64,000 nt of DNA, from contig CAVXOL010000024.1 in the NCBI GenBank assembly GCA_963763325.1, positions 62,001-126,000 of the forward strand, given 5' to 3'. The DNA comes from JBBECJ01 sp963763325 (GTDB lineage Bacteria; Chloroflexota; Chloroflexia; Thermomicrobiales; CFX8). The notes under the pieces are model-generated. The model made no database searches, was not told the origin of the DNA, and was given only the letters and a program-made list of their open reading frames with translations. Within the stretch, counting starts at the first letter, position 1; every line of letters begins with the position of its first letter. Below, piece after piece: positions 54,227-63,207 of this stretch. The translations under genes and the position numbers were made by a program.

Positions 54227-55813
54227 GTGCTGGCTGACCTGAGTGCGTCGCCAGTTGTCGTTGTGGGACTGGTACTTGCCGCGCTCATCGCTGTCATTGC
54301 TTCGTACTGGCTCGCCGGTAAGATCGCTACGATCGACGATGACCCATCGGGTGACGCGGTCAGGCGAATCGCTCGCAACAGCGTTGTACCTATCGTCTCG
54401 CAACTGATCATTCGTGGCTCCGACCTCGCCGTCGCGATCTTCCTGTTACGGCTACTCGGTCCTGAAGGCAACGGTCGCTACGCGATCGCCGTCGTTGTCT
54501 GGCTCTATGTCAAGACCCTGTCTGACTTCGGCCTGAGCCTGCTTGCGACTGCCGACATCGCGCGCGATCGCGCGGCGGCCGGACGCATCGTCGGAGAAAC
54601 GACGCTGCTTCGACTGCTCGTACTCGCCGTCAGCGCCGTGCCGGTCGCAATCTACGTCTCCGCTGGTCTGGCCCGTAGTTCGTTAGCGGTCGAGAGTGCC
54701 GTTGCCATCCTGCTCCTCTACCTCTCGATCGTTCCATCCAGCTATGCCGAAGCGATCAACTCCGCGTTGAACGGCTTCGAGCGGATGGAAGTTGGAGCCT
54801 GGCTCAACATCGCTGTTAGCTTCGTACGAGCCCCGTTGGCGGTCGTCCTCGCTGGCTGGCTGGGCGTCGAGGGTGTTGCACTGGCGGCCCTGTTGACTGC
54901 GCTGCTTTCTGCTGATCTCTACCGCCGGACGGCAGCGCGCACAGGTGTTGGGAACGCCATCTGGTTTCTTGGCCGGAGATCGGCGCGGTCACTAGTGTCC
55001 CGAAGCTGGCCGTTGCTTCTCAACGCGTTACTCGTCAATCTCTTCTTCCGCGTTGACGTCTTCATCCTGCAAGCGATTGACGGCGACGAGACGCTCGGGA
55101 TTTACGACGCGTCCTACAAGCTGATCAACCTCGTCACGATCGTTCCGGCGTATGTGACGCTCGCCATCTTCCCGATGATGGCGCAGCGCTCTGGTGACCC
55201 CGCCGCGCTCGATCGGACCTTGCGGACGGCGTCATACTTCCTCGTATGGGTCGCCTGGGGCATCGTCGCTGTCACATCCGCGATCGCCGGGAGCGCGATC
55301 CTCGTTCTGGCCGGAGCCGACTATCTTCCGGACGCGGCGCTGCTACTCCGGATTCTGATCTGGTTCGCACCCTTCTCGTTTCTCAACGGTGTCATTCAGT
55401 ACGCGCTCGTCGCGACCGACCAGCAACGCCGGATCGTCCCGGCGTTTGTCGCTGCCGTCACCTGCAACCTCGCACTCAATTTCGCGCTCGTACCAGAGTT
55501 CGGCGCTCGCGCTGCCGCTGTCGCAACAGTCGCAACCGAGGTCGTCATCCTGATTGCATTCGGAGTCGTGACCCGAGCGTCTGCGCTTCGAGCGGTGACG
55601 TTACAGTCATTGATCCAGCTCTGGCGACCGACGGTGGTTGGCGTCGTCTCCGCGTTGCTGGCAACCGTCGTTGCGGACCGTCAGAATGAAGCGCTCGCAT
55701 TCGCGACCGTACTCGTGTCATTCACGCTTTTATCATTGGTGTTCCGTGTCTTCGGAGACCGTGAGATTGAGCTCGTTCGCCGAGCCCTGCACCGCCCCGC
55801 CTCCCGAGCCTGA
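54227..55813 (+). CDS. polysaccharide flippase (Wzx/MOP superfamily)
   Basis: A 528-aa membrane protein with about 14 helices of the MOP/oligosaccharidyl-lipid flippase superfamily. Seen features: an extra N-terminal helix, then NSVVPIVSQLIIRGSDLAVAIFLLR, LGPEGNGRYAIAVVVW, SYAEAINSALNGFERM and LFFRVDVFILQAIDGDETLGIYDASYKL, cut here at GIYDASYKLINL. It would move the lipid-linked repeat to the outer face for the ligase-type proteins of the operon. GTG start 54227. Last gene of the operon; the next gene has its own leader. Confidence 0.88.
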   Translation: MLADLSASPVVVVGLVLAALIAVIASYWLAGKIATIDDDPSGDAVRRIARNSVVPIVSQLIIRGSDLAVAIFLLRLLGPEGNGRYAIAVVVWLYVKTLSDFGLSLLATADIARDRAAAGRIVGETTLLRLLVLAVSAVPVAIYVSAGLARSSLAVESAVAILLLYLSIVPSSYAEAINSALNGFERMEVGAWLNIAVSFVRAPLAVVLAGWLGVEGVALAALLTALLSADLYRRTAARTGVGNAIWFLGRRSARSLVSRSWPLLLNALLVNLFFRVDVFILQAIDGDETLGIYDASYKLINLVTIVPAYVTLAIFPMMAQRSGDPAALDRTLRTASYFLVWVAWGIVAVTSAIAGSAILVLAGADYLPDAALLLRILIWFAPFSFLNGVIQYALVATDQQRRIVPAFVAAVTCNLALNFALVPEFGARAAAVATVATEVVILIAFGVVTRASALRAVTLQSLIQLWRPTVVGVVSALLATVVADRQNEALAFATVLVSFTLLSLVFRVFGDREIELVRRALHRPASRA

Positions 55814-55905
55814 GTGCCGACTCATCCTTGTCCGATTCTGAAATTGCGGACATACTCCCGGCATCGACGGAAGATCTCCGGCATAGTGGAGAGAGAGTGA
55901 GACGC

Positions 55906-57405
55906 ATGCGAATCGTCACTGGCGGAATCGCGCAGGAAACCAATACGTTCCAATGGGAGCCGACAACGCTTGCTGATTTCCAGAAGGGTTCCAGCAGGAT
56001 TGAACGCGGTCAGCAGATTCTTGACCTTGCCCACACGAACCTCATTTACGGCGGGATCGTCAGCGAAGCGCAGGCCCAAGGTGTCGATCTGATTGCAACC
56101 ACCTACGGTCACGCTGTTCCCGGCGGACGGGTCAGCCGCGAGGCGTTTGAGACGATGCGCGACGAGATCCTCGATGGCATCCGAGCCGCTCTTCCAGTCG
56201 ACGGCGTCATCCTCGGCATCCATGGCGCGATGGCGCTTGAGCACAATGATGACGGCGAAGGGCCGCTGATCACGGCTGTCCGTGAGCTTGTTGGGCCGGA
56301 CGTTCCGATCGTCGCCCCGCTCGACCTCCATACCAACCTCTCCGACGAGATGATGGCCGAGGCAAACGCCTTCATCGGTTACAAGGAGTACCCGCACATC
56401 GACATGCGCGAAACCGGTCAGGCGGCGATGCAACTCCTGATTCGGACCATCAAGGGCGAAGTCAACCCTGTCATGGCCCACGTCCGGGTTCCGCTGATCG
56501 CCCCGAACCAGTCGATGGTCACGACCTGGCAGTCGGCGCTCAAGAAGGTCATCGATCGAGCTGTCGAGATCGAGTCCGAGCCGGGCGTTCTCTCAGCAAC
56601 CGTCCTTGGCGGCTTCCCGTTCAGCGACATCCCATTCGCTGGCGTTGCGACGATCGTCGTCGCTGATGGTGACAAGGACCTCGCTCAACGCTACGCCAAC
56701 GAGCTGGCCCAGATGTGCTGGGATTTGCGAGACGAGTTCACGATCCATCCAACACCCGTCGCGGACGCGGTCGCCGAGGCGCTGGCGGGCGAACCGGGCA
56801 GCGTCTACGTCCTCGCTGACATCTCCGACTCCGGAGCCAGCGGAACTGCCGGCGACGGAACTGCGATTCTGAAAGGGCTGCTTAAAGCGGATGCGCGTTC
56901 CGCCGCCGTCGCCCAGATCATGGACCGCGACGCCGTTGCTGCGTGCATAACAGCCGGCGTCGGTGCAACCGTCACCCTGACCGTGGGCGGCAAGCACGAT
57001 GGTCTGCACGGCGAACCGGTCGAAGTCACCGGCATGGTGCGACTGATCCACGAAGGACGGTTCCCGATGGGTGGCGTGATGGGTTCAGGTACGACGGCCA
57101 GCCGTGGCAAGACTGTTGTCCTTGAGATCAATGGCCCAGGCGGCATCGAGCTACAGTTGACGGAGCTACGTGGCCATCCGAACGACCTCAATTTCTTCCG
57201 CGCGTTCGGCATCGAGCCGACTGAGCGCCGCATCCTCGTCCTCAAGAGCGCCGCACACTTCCGAGCCGCCTTCGAGCCGATCGCGACGAAAGTGATCGAA
57301 GTCGACGCTCCCGGCATCAGTAGTCCGCGGCTGGACTCCTTCAATCACAAGGCCCTCCGCCGTCCGATCTACCCACTCGATAAGGACTTCGACTGGTCGC
57401 CATAG
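55906..57405 (+). CDS. M81-family metallopeptidase (MlrC-like)
   Basis: A 499-aa zinc protein related to microcystinase C (MlrC, DUF1485). Signatures: GGIAQETNTF, ATTYGHAVPGG, GVILGIHGAMALEHNDDGEG with the metal ligands, PLDLHTNLSD, GYKEYPHIDMRETG and VLADISDSGASGTAGDGT. Homologues cleave short modified peptides or related amides; the natural substrate here is unknown. ATG 55906 is preceded by a GAGAGAGAG tract; an in-frame GTG at 55897 is an alternative. Alone between the polysaccharide operon and tRNA-Met. Confidence 0.87.
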   Translation: MRIVTGGIAQETNTFQWEPTTLADFQKGSSRIERGQQILDLAHTNLIYGGIVSEAQAQGVDLIATTYGHAVPGGRVSREAFETMRDEILDGIRAALPVDGVILGIHGAMALEHNDDGEGPLITAVRELVGPDVPIVAPLDLHTNLSDEMMAEANAFIGYKEYPHIDMRETGQAAMQLLIRTIKGEVNPVMAHVRVPLIAPNQSMVTTWQSALKKVIDRAVEIESEPGVLSATVLGGFPFSDIPFAGVATIVVADGDKDLAQRYANELAQMCWDLRDEFTIHPTPVADAVAEALAGEPGSVYVLADISDSGASGTAGDGTAILKGLLKADARSAAVAQIMDRDAVAACITAGVGATVTLTVGGKHDGLHGEPVEVTGMVRLIHEGRFPMGGVMGSGTTASRGKTVVLEINGPGGIELQLTELRGHPNDLNFFRAFGIEPTERRILVLKSAAHFRAAFEPIATKVIEVDAPGISSPRLDSFNHKALRRPIYPLDKDFDWSP

Positions 57406-57419
57406 CTAGCTCGTCCCGA

Positions 57420-57454
57420 CACCCAGCCTGGGCGTAGAGCATCCAGGCTGGGTG
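57420..57454 (+). terminator. 12-bp stem-loop after the M81 gene
   Basis: CACCCAGCCTGG / CCAGGCTGGGTG, perfect, with an 11-base loop, 15 bases after the stop; followed by ATCTCCCCT, not a true T-run. Confidence 0.6.
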
Positions 57455-57493
57455 ATCTCCCCTCGTGTGATTCGGCAGGTTCGAAGCCTGGCG

Positions 57494-57499
57494 TATACT
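57494..57499 (+). promoter_or_regulatory. probable -10 box for tRNA-Met
   Basis: TATACT, with a weak TTCGGC 17 bases upstream, about 100 bases before the tRNA. The spacer includes CAGG-TTCGAAG-CCTG, which looks like a tRNA T-arm and may be a remnant. Confidence 0.4.
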
Positions 57500-57598
57500 T
57501 ATGCGGTCCTGCATGGGCCGGATGGATGTGCCTTAGCACGAGTATTGCGATGTTCGCGCTGGCTCTCGCTGAAGGCTCTCCTTGCTGGCGACAGATGC

Positions 57599-57673
57599 GG
57601 GCCTGTAGCTCAGTGGCAGAGCAAGGGGCTCATAACCTCATGGTCGCAGGTTCGAACCCTGCCAGGCCCACCA
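57599..57673 (+). tRNA. tRNA-Met (CAT)
   Basis: Complete cloverleaf: acceptor GGGCCTG/CAGGCCC, D-arm GCTC/GAGC, anticodon loop CTCATAA with anticodon CAT, T-arm GCAGG-TTCGAAC-CCTGC, encoded CCA. The anticodon stem has an A-A mismatch at its base and one G-T pair. The first acceptor pair is G-C and the anticodon stem lacks the three G-C pairs of initiator tRNA, so it is an elongator Met (or a lysidine-modified Ile2) tRNA. Confidence 0.92.
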
Positions 57674-57682
57674 ATTGCAGAC

Positions 57683-57726
57683 TTGCATCCGCGAACGTTC
57701 GCATGTATTATGACTGTACGTACAGT
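57683..57726 (+). promoter_or_regulatory. rsfS promoter with two palindromes
   Basis: TTGCAT (57683-57688), 17 bases, TATTAT (57706-57711). The spacer holds the perfect palindrome GCGAACGTTCGC (57691-57702), and right after the -10 box lies a second perfect palindrome, ACTGTACGTACAGT (57713-57726). Such placement is typical of operators. The ribosome site CAGGAG precedes the ATG. Confidence 0.6.
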
Positions 57727-57737
57727 TCAGGAGTACG

Positions 57738-58085
57738 ATGACCGACCCAATTGAGATCGCCCGCGAAGTCGCCGAAGTCGCGTCAGACACGCTCGCGACC
57801 AACATCACAGTCCTGGACATCAGCCAGATCTCGTCGTTCACCGACATCTTCGTCGTCTGTTCCGCTGACAACGTTCGTCAGCTCAACGCCCTCCGCGAAG
57901 CAGTCATGACGAGGCTGAACGAACTCAACGTCCGGACACGTCGGGCCGAAGGAGTCGCGGAAACCGGTTGGATCCTGCTCGACTACGGCGACGTGATCGT
58001 ACATCTGTTCACCGAAGAACAGCGTATGTTCTACCGACTGGAAGATGTCTGGTCAGAGGCGCAAAAGCTGCTCGTTATTCAATAG
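57738..58085 (+). CDS. rsfS: ribosome silencing factor RsfS
   Basis: A 115-aa protein that binds L14 and blocks subunit joining under starvation. Signatures: AREVAEVASDTLATNITVLD, SSFTDIFVVCSADNVRQL, GVAETGWILLDYGDVIVHLF and YRLEDVW. GGAG lies five bases before the ATG. Upstream lie tRNA-Met and a doubly palindromic promoter. Confidence 0.95.
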   Translation: MTDPIEIAREVAEVASDTLATNITVLDISQISSFTDIFVVCSADNVRQLNALREAVMTRLNELNVRTRRAEGVAETGWILLDYGDVIVHLFTEEQRMFYRLEDVWSEAQKLLVIQ

Positions 58086-58125
58086 TCGATAGCAGACCGT
58101 TGCGGACGGAGGAGGCGTGGGTCTG

Positions 58126-58290
58126 GTGGCTCGTACTCGTTCGGTAGTTATCCTAAGCCTGGCAGCGACGCTCGCTGTTGTTACGGCCATTCTCTTTGCC
58201 CTCCGCGTCAGCAGTACTGGCTGGGGCTCGCTCGCGCGCCTCTTCCACAACGATGACGACCATCCCCACTGGGAATTGCTGGCCCAATAA
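58126..58290 (+). CDS. small single-pass membrane protein
   Basis: A 54-aa frame 40 bases after rsfS. GGAGGAGG lies ten bases before the GTG at 58126 (a GTG at 58117 is in frame but too close to that site). A short basic head is followed by a hydrophobic helix (VVILSLAATLAVVTAILFAL) and a His/Asp-rich tail that ends NDDDHPHWELLAQ. In this position other bacteria carry LytR/CpsA or small membrane genes, but I recognise no family. Convergent with fmdB, six bases apart. Confidence 0.6.
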   Translation: MARTRSVVILSLAATLAVVTAILFALRVSSTGWGSLARLFHNDDDHPHWELLAQ

Positions 58291-58295
58291 GCTGT

Positions 58296-58779
58296 CTATG
58301 GCTCGCTGTCGATTTGCGGCTCTTTTGAGCTCTCGGCTGCGTCCAGTTCTCCGAACACTTCGTCGGGGTCCGCGCCCTGCTCGACGTGGCGCAGGGCGGC
58401 GTCAAATGACTCATCGAGTGGTTCCCCCATCATTTGCGCCATTGCCCGCGCTTCGCGCGCCATCGCTGCGACATCTTCCTCCCCAGCTTCCGAGGTACCA
58501 TCTTCGAGACCATAATCCGCTCCAGATGGGTCCTCGTACCCGGACGGATCGCTGAATGGGTCAGCACCATAGAACGGGACGCCCTGATCCTCATACGTCG
58601 GTTCCATGAACGAGTCGCTATCGGAGGAACGGTGAGACCAGACGCGCGACATCATTCGATGTAGACGTCGCTCGCCGCAGATCGGGCATTCAGGACTCGG
58701 TTCAACGACCGATAACGAGCGGAAGAAGATACTCGCCTTTCGGCCCGCACGCCTCGCAGCGATACTCATAGATCGGCAT
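58296..58779 (-). CDS. FmdB-type zinc-ribbon protein (frameshift near 58742)
   Basis: About 160 aa. The first 14 residues (MPIYEYRCEACG) start at ATG 58779 and the rest (RKASIFFRSLSVVEPSPECPICG) lies in the next frame; one surplus C near 58742 explains it. Two CxxC pairs (CEAC, CPIC) make the FmdB/putative regulatory zinc ribbon. The family is linked to regulation or protein interaction but is not characterised. The remainder is acidic and low in complexity. The start overlaps the upstream transferase gene by 14 bases. Confidence 0.82.
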
Positions 58780-59857
58780 GTGGATACCCCGCCTGTGTCG
58801 AGCCAGTCTGGCCCCTGCGCGCCAGCCAGGCAATCAACGCCAGCAGCACGACGCTCATGACAATCATCGCTCCAAGCTTCGCCTCGCTCGTCGGCAATGC
58901 CAGGGACAGCGCGCCGAACAGCGTTGTGATCCCGGCCACTCCGGCGACGATCTGTCTTTGGCTCCAGCCTGCGTCCAGAAGCCGGTGATGCAGGTGACCT
59001 CGGTCCGCGTACAGCGGTGAGCGCCCATGCATCACGCGGTACATAATCACCCAGGCCGTGTCGAGAATCGGCACTCCGAGCGCCAGCATCGCCGTCGCGA
59101 TCTTTGCACCACCGATGATGCTGATTGTCGCCAGCGCGAAGCCAATGAACATGGCTCCGGTGTCACCCATGATGATGCTGGCTGGATACCAGTTGTACAG
59201 TAGAAAACCAACGATCGCGCCGGCAAGCGCGATTGCCAGCAGTGAGATCGTGAACTGAGGGTCGCCCGAAGGGCGGAAGTACGTATGCAGGAAGAGGACG
59301 ACGGTTGCAACCAGCGTGATGCTCGCTGCCAAACCATCGATCCCGTCACTCCAGTTGATTGCGTTCATCATCCCCACGATCCAGAAGAGCGTAAACCCAA
59401 CCGCCACAAGCAGCGGCAATGTCACCGTCCCGACGTACGGCGCGTTGAACTGCTCGATGACGATCCCGTGCGTCTCCCCTCGCAGGCGTGGAAGGACGAC
59501 AATCCCCGCAGCGGCAAGTTGGACGCCCAGTTTTGGGAGCGGCGGGATGCCGACGATATCGTCAAAGAGCATCACGCCGACGATCATCGTCGCGCCGACC
59601 AGCAGCAACAGGATACGCTCGATCTCGACACCGAACCGTTCGACCGGCAACATGAACGAGACGCCGATGGCAACGAGGAACCCGAAGTAAACACCGAGAC
59701 CGCCGATGCGTGGAATAGGAACCAAGTGGACGCGCCGGGCGTCTGGCTGGTCGAGCAACTGTAGCCGTCGCGCGATATCGCGGATCGGAGGGATCGTCAC
59801 GGTCGCTGCTCCGGCAGCCAGCAGACCGACAATCACGGTAATCAGTGCGTGCGGCAT
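58766..59857 (-). CDS. UDP-HexNAc-1-phosphate polyprenyl transferase (WecA/TagO type)
   Basis: A 363-aa protein with 10-11 helices of the GT4/MraY superfamily; starts glycan chains by moving a sugar-1-phosphate to undecaprenyl phosphate. Signatures: LDQPDARRVHLVPIPRIGGLGVYFGF cut at RRVHLVPIPRIGG, the Asp pair in LFDDIVGIPPLPKLGVQL, INWSDGIDGLAAS, and GDTGAMFIGFALATISIIGG cut at GDTGAMFIGF; the cytoplasmic loop with HGRSPLYADRGHLHHRLLD is WecA/TagO-like rather than MraY-like. It would initiate the polysaccharide made by the operon at 46-56 kb. Confidence 0.92.
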   Translation of the reverse strand: MPHALITVIVGLLAAGAATVTIPPIRDIARRLQLLDQPDARRVHLVPIPRIGGLGVYFGFLVAIGVSFMLPVERFGVEIERILLLLVGATMIVGVMLFDDIVGIPPLPKLGVQLAAAGIVVLPRLRGETHGIVIEQFNAPYVGTVTLPLLVAVGFTLFWIVGMMNAINWSDGIDGLAASITLVATVVLFLHTYFRPSGDPQFTISLLAIALAGAIVGFLLYNWYPASIIMGDTGAMFIGFALATISIIGGAKIATAMLALGVPILDTAWVIMYRVMHGRSPLYADRGHLHHRLLDAGWSQRQIVAGVAGITTLFGALSLALPTSEAKLGAMIVMSVVLLALIAWLARRGQTGSTQAGYPHADL

Positions 59858-59869
59858 CGTCCCGGCCGC

Positions 59870-61129
59870 CTAGCGGGCCGGGGCGCCTCGCTCGACGCCA
59901 GGCAACGGGAATCCCGCGCACATCTCGGTCACCTGACCACGGATGCGCGCCAGTAGTTCCTCATCCTCGGGCGAGCGTACGACCTCGCCAATCCATGCGC
60001 CGACCTGCCGCATTTCGTCAACGCCAAACCCTCGCGTCGTCATCGCAGGCGATCCGAGCCGGATGCCGCTGGTCTGCATCGGCGGGCGTGGGTCGTTCGG
60101 AATCGCGTTCTTGTTAGCGGTAATCCCGGCCTTCTCCAATGCCCGTTCGGCCTTCCTGCCGCTGATACCAGAGGTGGTAAGGTCAACCAGCATCAGGTGA
60201 TTGTCAGTTCCGCCCGACAGGACTCGCAGTCCGTGTTCCTGCACCGACTCGGCCAGCGCCGATGCGTTCGCCAACACTCGCTCAATGTACTGTTTGAATG
60301 ACGGCTGCAACGCCTCGCCGAGCGCGACGGCCTTGCCGGCGATGACGTGCATCAGTGGCCCACCCTGCATCCCGGGGAAGACCGACTTGTTTATCGCGGC
60401 AGCGTGCTCATCGTCAGCCATGATCATCCCGCCGCGTGGACCGCGCAAGGTCTTGTGCGTCGTCGTCGTCGTGATATGCGCGTGACCGATCGACGTCGGA
60501 TGTAGCCCGACCGCAACGATTCCAGCGATATGTGCAATGTCAGCCAACAGCAGCGCATCGACCTCGTCGGCGATCGCTCGGAAGCGAGCGAAGTCGATCG
60601 TCCGTGAGTAGGCGCTCGCTCCGCTGATAATGAGCTTGGGCCGGAACTTCTTCGCAGTAGCCAGCACGGCGTCGTAATCGATCATCTCGGTCTCCGGGTT
60701 GAGACCGTAGAAGTACGCTTCGTAGAACTTGCCTGAGAAGTTGACTGGCGATCCGTGGGTCAGGTGTCCACCTTGTGAAAGGTTCATGCCGAGGATGCGA
60801 TCGCCCGGTTCGAGCAGCGCTGTAAACACGGCGACGTTCGCCGAGGCGCCGGAGTGCGGTTGGACGTTGACATTCGACGCGCCGAACAACGACTTCGCGC
60901 GCTCGATTGCCAGGTTCTCGACTTCGTCGACGAACTCACAGCCTCCGTAGTAACGCTTGCCCGGCAGCCCCTCAGCGTACTTATTGGTCAGGACTGTTCC
61001 GACGGCTTCCATGACGGCAGCACTGGTGAAGTTCTCCGAAGCGATGAGCTCGATGGTATCGAGTTGGCGGCGCTCTTCGGCGCGAATGATGTCGAGAACC
61101 TTCGAATCGGTCTTGGCCAGTGCGTCCAC
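59870..61129 (-). CDS. glyA: serine hydroxymethyltransferase
   Basis: PLP enzyme converting serine and tetrahydrofolate to glycine and methylene-THF. 419 aa. Signatures: LIASENFTSAAVMEAVG, LTNKYAEGLPGKRYYGG, VNVQPHSGASANVAVF, LADIAHIAGIVA and the PLP lysine in TTTTHKTLRGPRGGMI. The gene lies 46 bases after plsY and 13 bases before the WecA-like gene. With gcvPA at the right end it provides glycine-linked one-carbon units. Confidence 0.97.
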   Translation of the reverse strand: MDALAKTDSKVLDIIRAEERRQLDTIELIASENFTSAAVMEAVGTVLTNKYAEGLPGKRYYGGCEFVDEVENLAIERAKSLFGASNVNVQPHSGASANVAVFTALLEPGDRILGMNLSQGGHLTHGSPVNFSGKFYEAYFYGLNPETEMIDYDAVLATAKKFRPKLIISGASAYSRTIDFARFRAIADEVDALLLADIAHIAGIVAVGLHPTSIGHAHITTTTTHKTLRGPRGGMIMADDEHAAAINKSVFPGMQGGPLMHVIAGKAVALGEALQPSFKQYIERVLANASALAESVQEHGLRVLSGGTDNHLMLVDLTTSGISGRKAERALEKAGITANKNAIPNDPRPPMQTSGIRLGSPAMTTRGFGVDEMRQVGAWIGEVVRSPEDEELLARIRGQVTEMCAGFPLPGVERGAPAR

Positions 61130-61174
61130 GTCTTCTCCCGCGCTCTCTGTCGAACCATGCGTACGAATGATAGC

Positions 61175-61792
61175 CTACGCGTCGCCGCTCGTGCTCGGTT
61201 GGCTCGAGAGCCGCCGCTCGGTCCCGGCCCTGAGCCGTTCAATGTTCTCGCGGTGTCGCCATACGATAATGGCTGCCGCAACGACTGCGAAGACGACGTA
61301 TTCGTCAGGAGCCGTGTCAGTTGCGGCCAGGACGCCGAAAATGATCGGCGCCGACATCGCGGCCGTCAGCGATCCTAGCGACACGTACCGCGTCAGCACG
61401 ACCGGGATGACCAGGATTGGGATAAGAAGCAGCCCCCACAGTGACAACGCGAACGCTGCCCCAGCCCCGGTGGCGACGCCCTTGCCACCGCGAAACCCCA
61501 GCCAGACCGGCCAGCAATGGGCGGCGACGACGAAGATCCCTGCAATCGCAACGGTAAGGTCGTCTGCCCCCAGCCAGCGAGCGGCGACGACCGCCAACAC
61601 GCCCTTTGCGACGTCGATCAGAGCAACCACCGCGCCCCACTTCGAGCCAAGCGCGCGGCGCGCATTCGTTGCGCCAGTCCCGCCACTTCCGACGGCTCGC
61701 AGATCCTTTCCGGTGATCAGACGCGTCATCACGTAGCCGGTCGGGAACGAGCCAATCAGGTAGGCGAGGACCAGTGCGAGCGCGTCAGTCAT
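61175..61792 (-). CDS. plsY: glycerol-3-phosphate acyltransferase PlsY
   Basis: Transfers acyl from acyl-phosphate (product of PlsX, 32-33 kb) to glycerol-3-phosphate. 205 aa, five to seven helices. Signatures: YLIGSFPTGYVM, VGSGGTGATNARRALG, DVAKGVLAVVAA and GFRGGKGVATGAGAAFAL. The ATG at 61792 overlaps the end of der by eight bases; a longer upstream frame overlapping der is spurious. Confidence 0.95.
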   Translation of the reverse strand: MTDALALVLAYLIGSFPTGYVMTRLITGKDLRAVGSGGTGATNARRALGSKWGAVVALIDVAKGVLAVVAARWLGADDLTVAIAGIFVVAAHCWPVWLGFRGGKGVATGAGAAFALSLWGLLLIPILVIPVVLTRYVSLGSLTAAMSAPIIFGVLAATDTAPDEYVVFAVVAAAIIVWRHRENIERLRAGTERRLSSQPSTSGDA

Positions 61793-63140
61793 TGTTGCGA
61801 CGGCCGCGGAAGTGGAGCACGATCGGAGTGCCGTCAAACGCGTAGTGCTCGCGGATCTCATTCTCGAGATACCGCTGGTACGAGAAGTGGACGTTCTTCG
61901 GGTCGTTGCAGAAAAAGATGAAGCGCGGTGGTGCAACGTCTGACTGCGTCGCATAGTAGAGCTTCAGCCAGCTGCTTGGTCGCGAGGGCGGCGGATGCTT
62001 TGCGACGGCCTCTCGCAGGAGCCGGTTCAGTTCGCCGGTCGAGATGCGCTTCTGCCGTTCGCCATAGACGTGGAGTGCCATGTCGATGATCTGATTGACC
62101 CGCTGGCCGGTCAGTGCCGAAACGAAGAGCATTGGCGCCCATGGAGCGAACTGGAAGAACTCTGCCGCTTCTTCGCGGTAGACGTTCATCGTCCGCTCGT
62201 CCTTCTCGATCAGGTCCCACTTGTTGACGATGAAGACGATGCCCTTTTCGGCCTGTGCGACGTAGCCGGCGATGTGCTGGTCCTGGGCGGTGAATCCTTC
62301 TTCTGCGTCCAGCACGACCAGCGCGACGTCGGCACGGTCGATCGCCCGCTCGGCACGAAGCACGCTGTGCTTTTCTACACCTGGCTCGATTCGTCCCCGG
62401 CGGCGAATTCCGGCAGTGTCGATCAGCAGTACCTTGTTGCCGGCCCAATCCACGACGGTATCGATCGTGTCGCGGGTCGTGCCGGGCATATCGGACACAA
62501 TCGATCGTTCGCGGCCAATCAGGGCATTCAAAAGAGACGACTTTCCGACGTTCGGCCTTCCGACGACGGCGAAGCTTGGGTACTCGACCTCGTCATCTTC
62601 GTCGCCACCGCGGGGCAGCAGCCGGACGACCTCGTCGAGAACATCACCGGTGCCGATTCCGTGCAGCGCCGAGAAGGCAACCGGTTCACCGAGACCTAAC
62701 TCCCAGAATTCGATCGCGTTTTCGCGTCGTTCTTCACTTTCTGTCTTGTTGACACCGAGGACGGTTGGCTTGCCCGATTCGCGGATGATGTTCGCCACGT
62801 CGTGATCGGCGGCCGTCAGGCCGGACCGGCCATCGACGAGGAAGAGGATGACATCAGCTTCCTCAATCGCCAGCCGTGCCTGGTTCTGGGTACGAACTGA
62901 GATCTCGCGTGCGGTCAGCTTGTCGTACTCGTCCTCCTCCTGGAGGCCGCCGGTGTCGATGATCGTGAACGGCACGCCTATCCAATCCGCGTCGCCATAC
63001 AGGCGGTCGCGGGTTGTGCCAGGCAGGTCTTCTACGATTGCCCGTCGCTCGCCAACCAGGCGATTGAAGATGGTTGATTTTCCAGTGTTTGGACGGCCAA
63101 CGATGGCGACGATTGGTTTCACGGTTGTGGTTGCTTTCAT
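61785..63140 (-). CDS. der: ribosome biogenesis GTPase Der (EngA)
   Basis: A 451-aa protein with two tandem GTPase domains and a KH-like end, needed for 50S assembly. G domain 1: GRPNTGKSTIFN, DTGG, and NKTE (a common variant of NKxD). G domain 2: GRPNVGKSSLLNALIG, DTAG, NKWD. The C-terminal domain includes SWLKLYYATQSDVAPPRFIFFCND. No frame break. It overlaps plsY downstream. Confidence 0.97.
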   Translation of the reverse strand: MKATTTVKPIVAIVGRPNTGKSTIFNRLVGERRAIVEDLPGTTRDRLYGDADWIGVPFTIIDTGGLQEEDEYDKLTAREISVRTQNQARLAIEEADVILFLVDGRSGLTAADHDVANIIRESGKPTVLGVNKTESEERRENAIEFWELGLGEPVAFSALHGIGTGDVLDEVVRLLPRGGDEDDEVEYPSFAVVGRPNVGKSSLLNALIGRERSIVSDMPGTTRDTIDTVVDWAGNKVLLIDTAGIRRRGRIEPGVEKHSVLRAERAIDRADVALVVLDAEEGFTAQDQHIAGYVAQAEKGIVFIVNKWDLIEKDERTMNVYREEAAEFFQFAPWAPMLFVSALTGQRVNQIIDMALHVYGERQKRISTGELNRLLREAVAKHPPPSRPSSWLKLYYATQSDVAPPRFIFFCNDPKNVHFSYQRYLENEIREHYAFDGTPIVLHFRGRRNND

Positions 63141-63207
63141 GATAGGTGGTGCGACGCTCCAACCGAAAGTGTATCAATCTGGTCGGTACGGGCGGCGTCG
63201 GGACACG

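Noticed and set aside
57691..57702. LexA (SOS) box in the rsfS promoter
   Set aside because: The known Gram-positive-type box needs four bases between CGAAC and GTTCG; here the halves abut, so I report only a palindrome.
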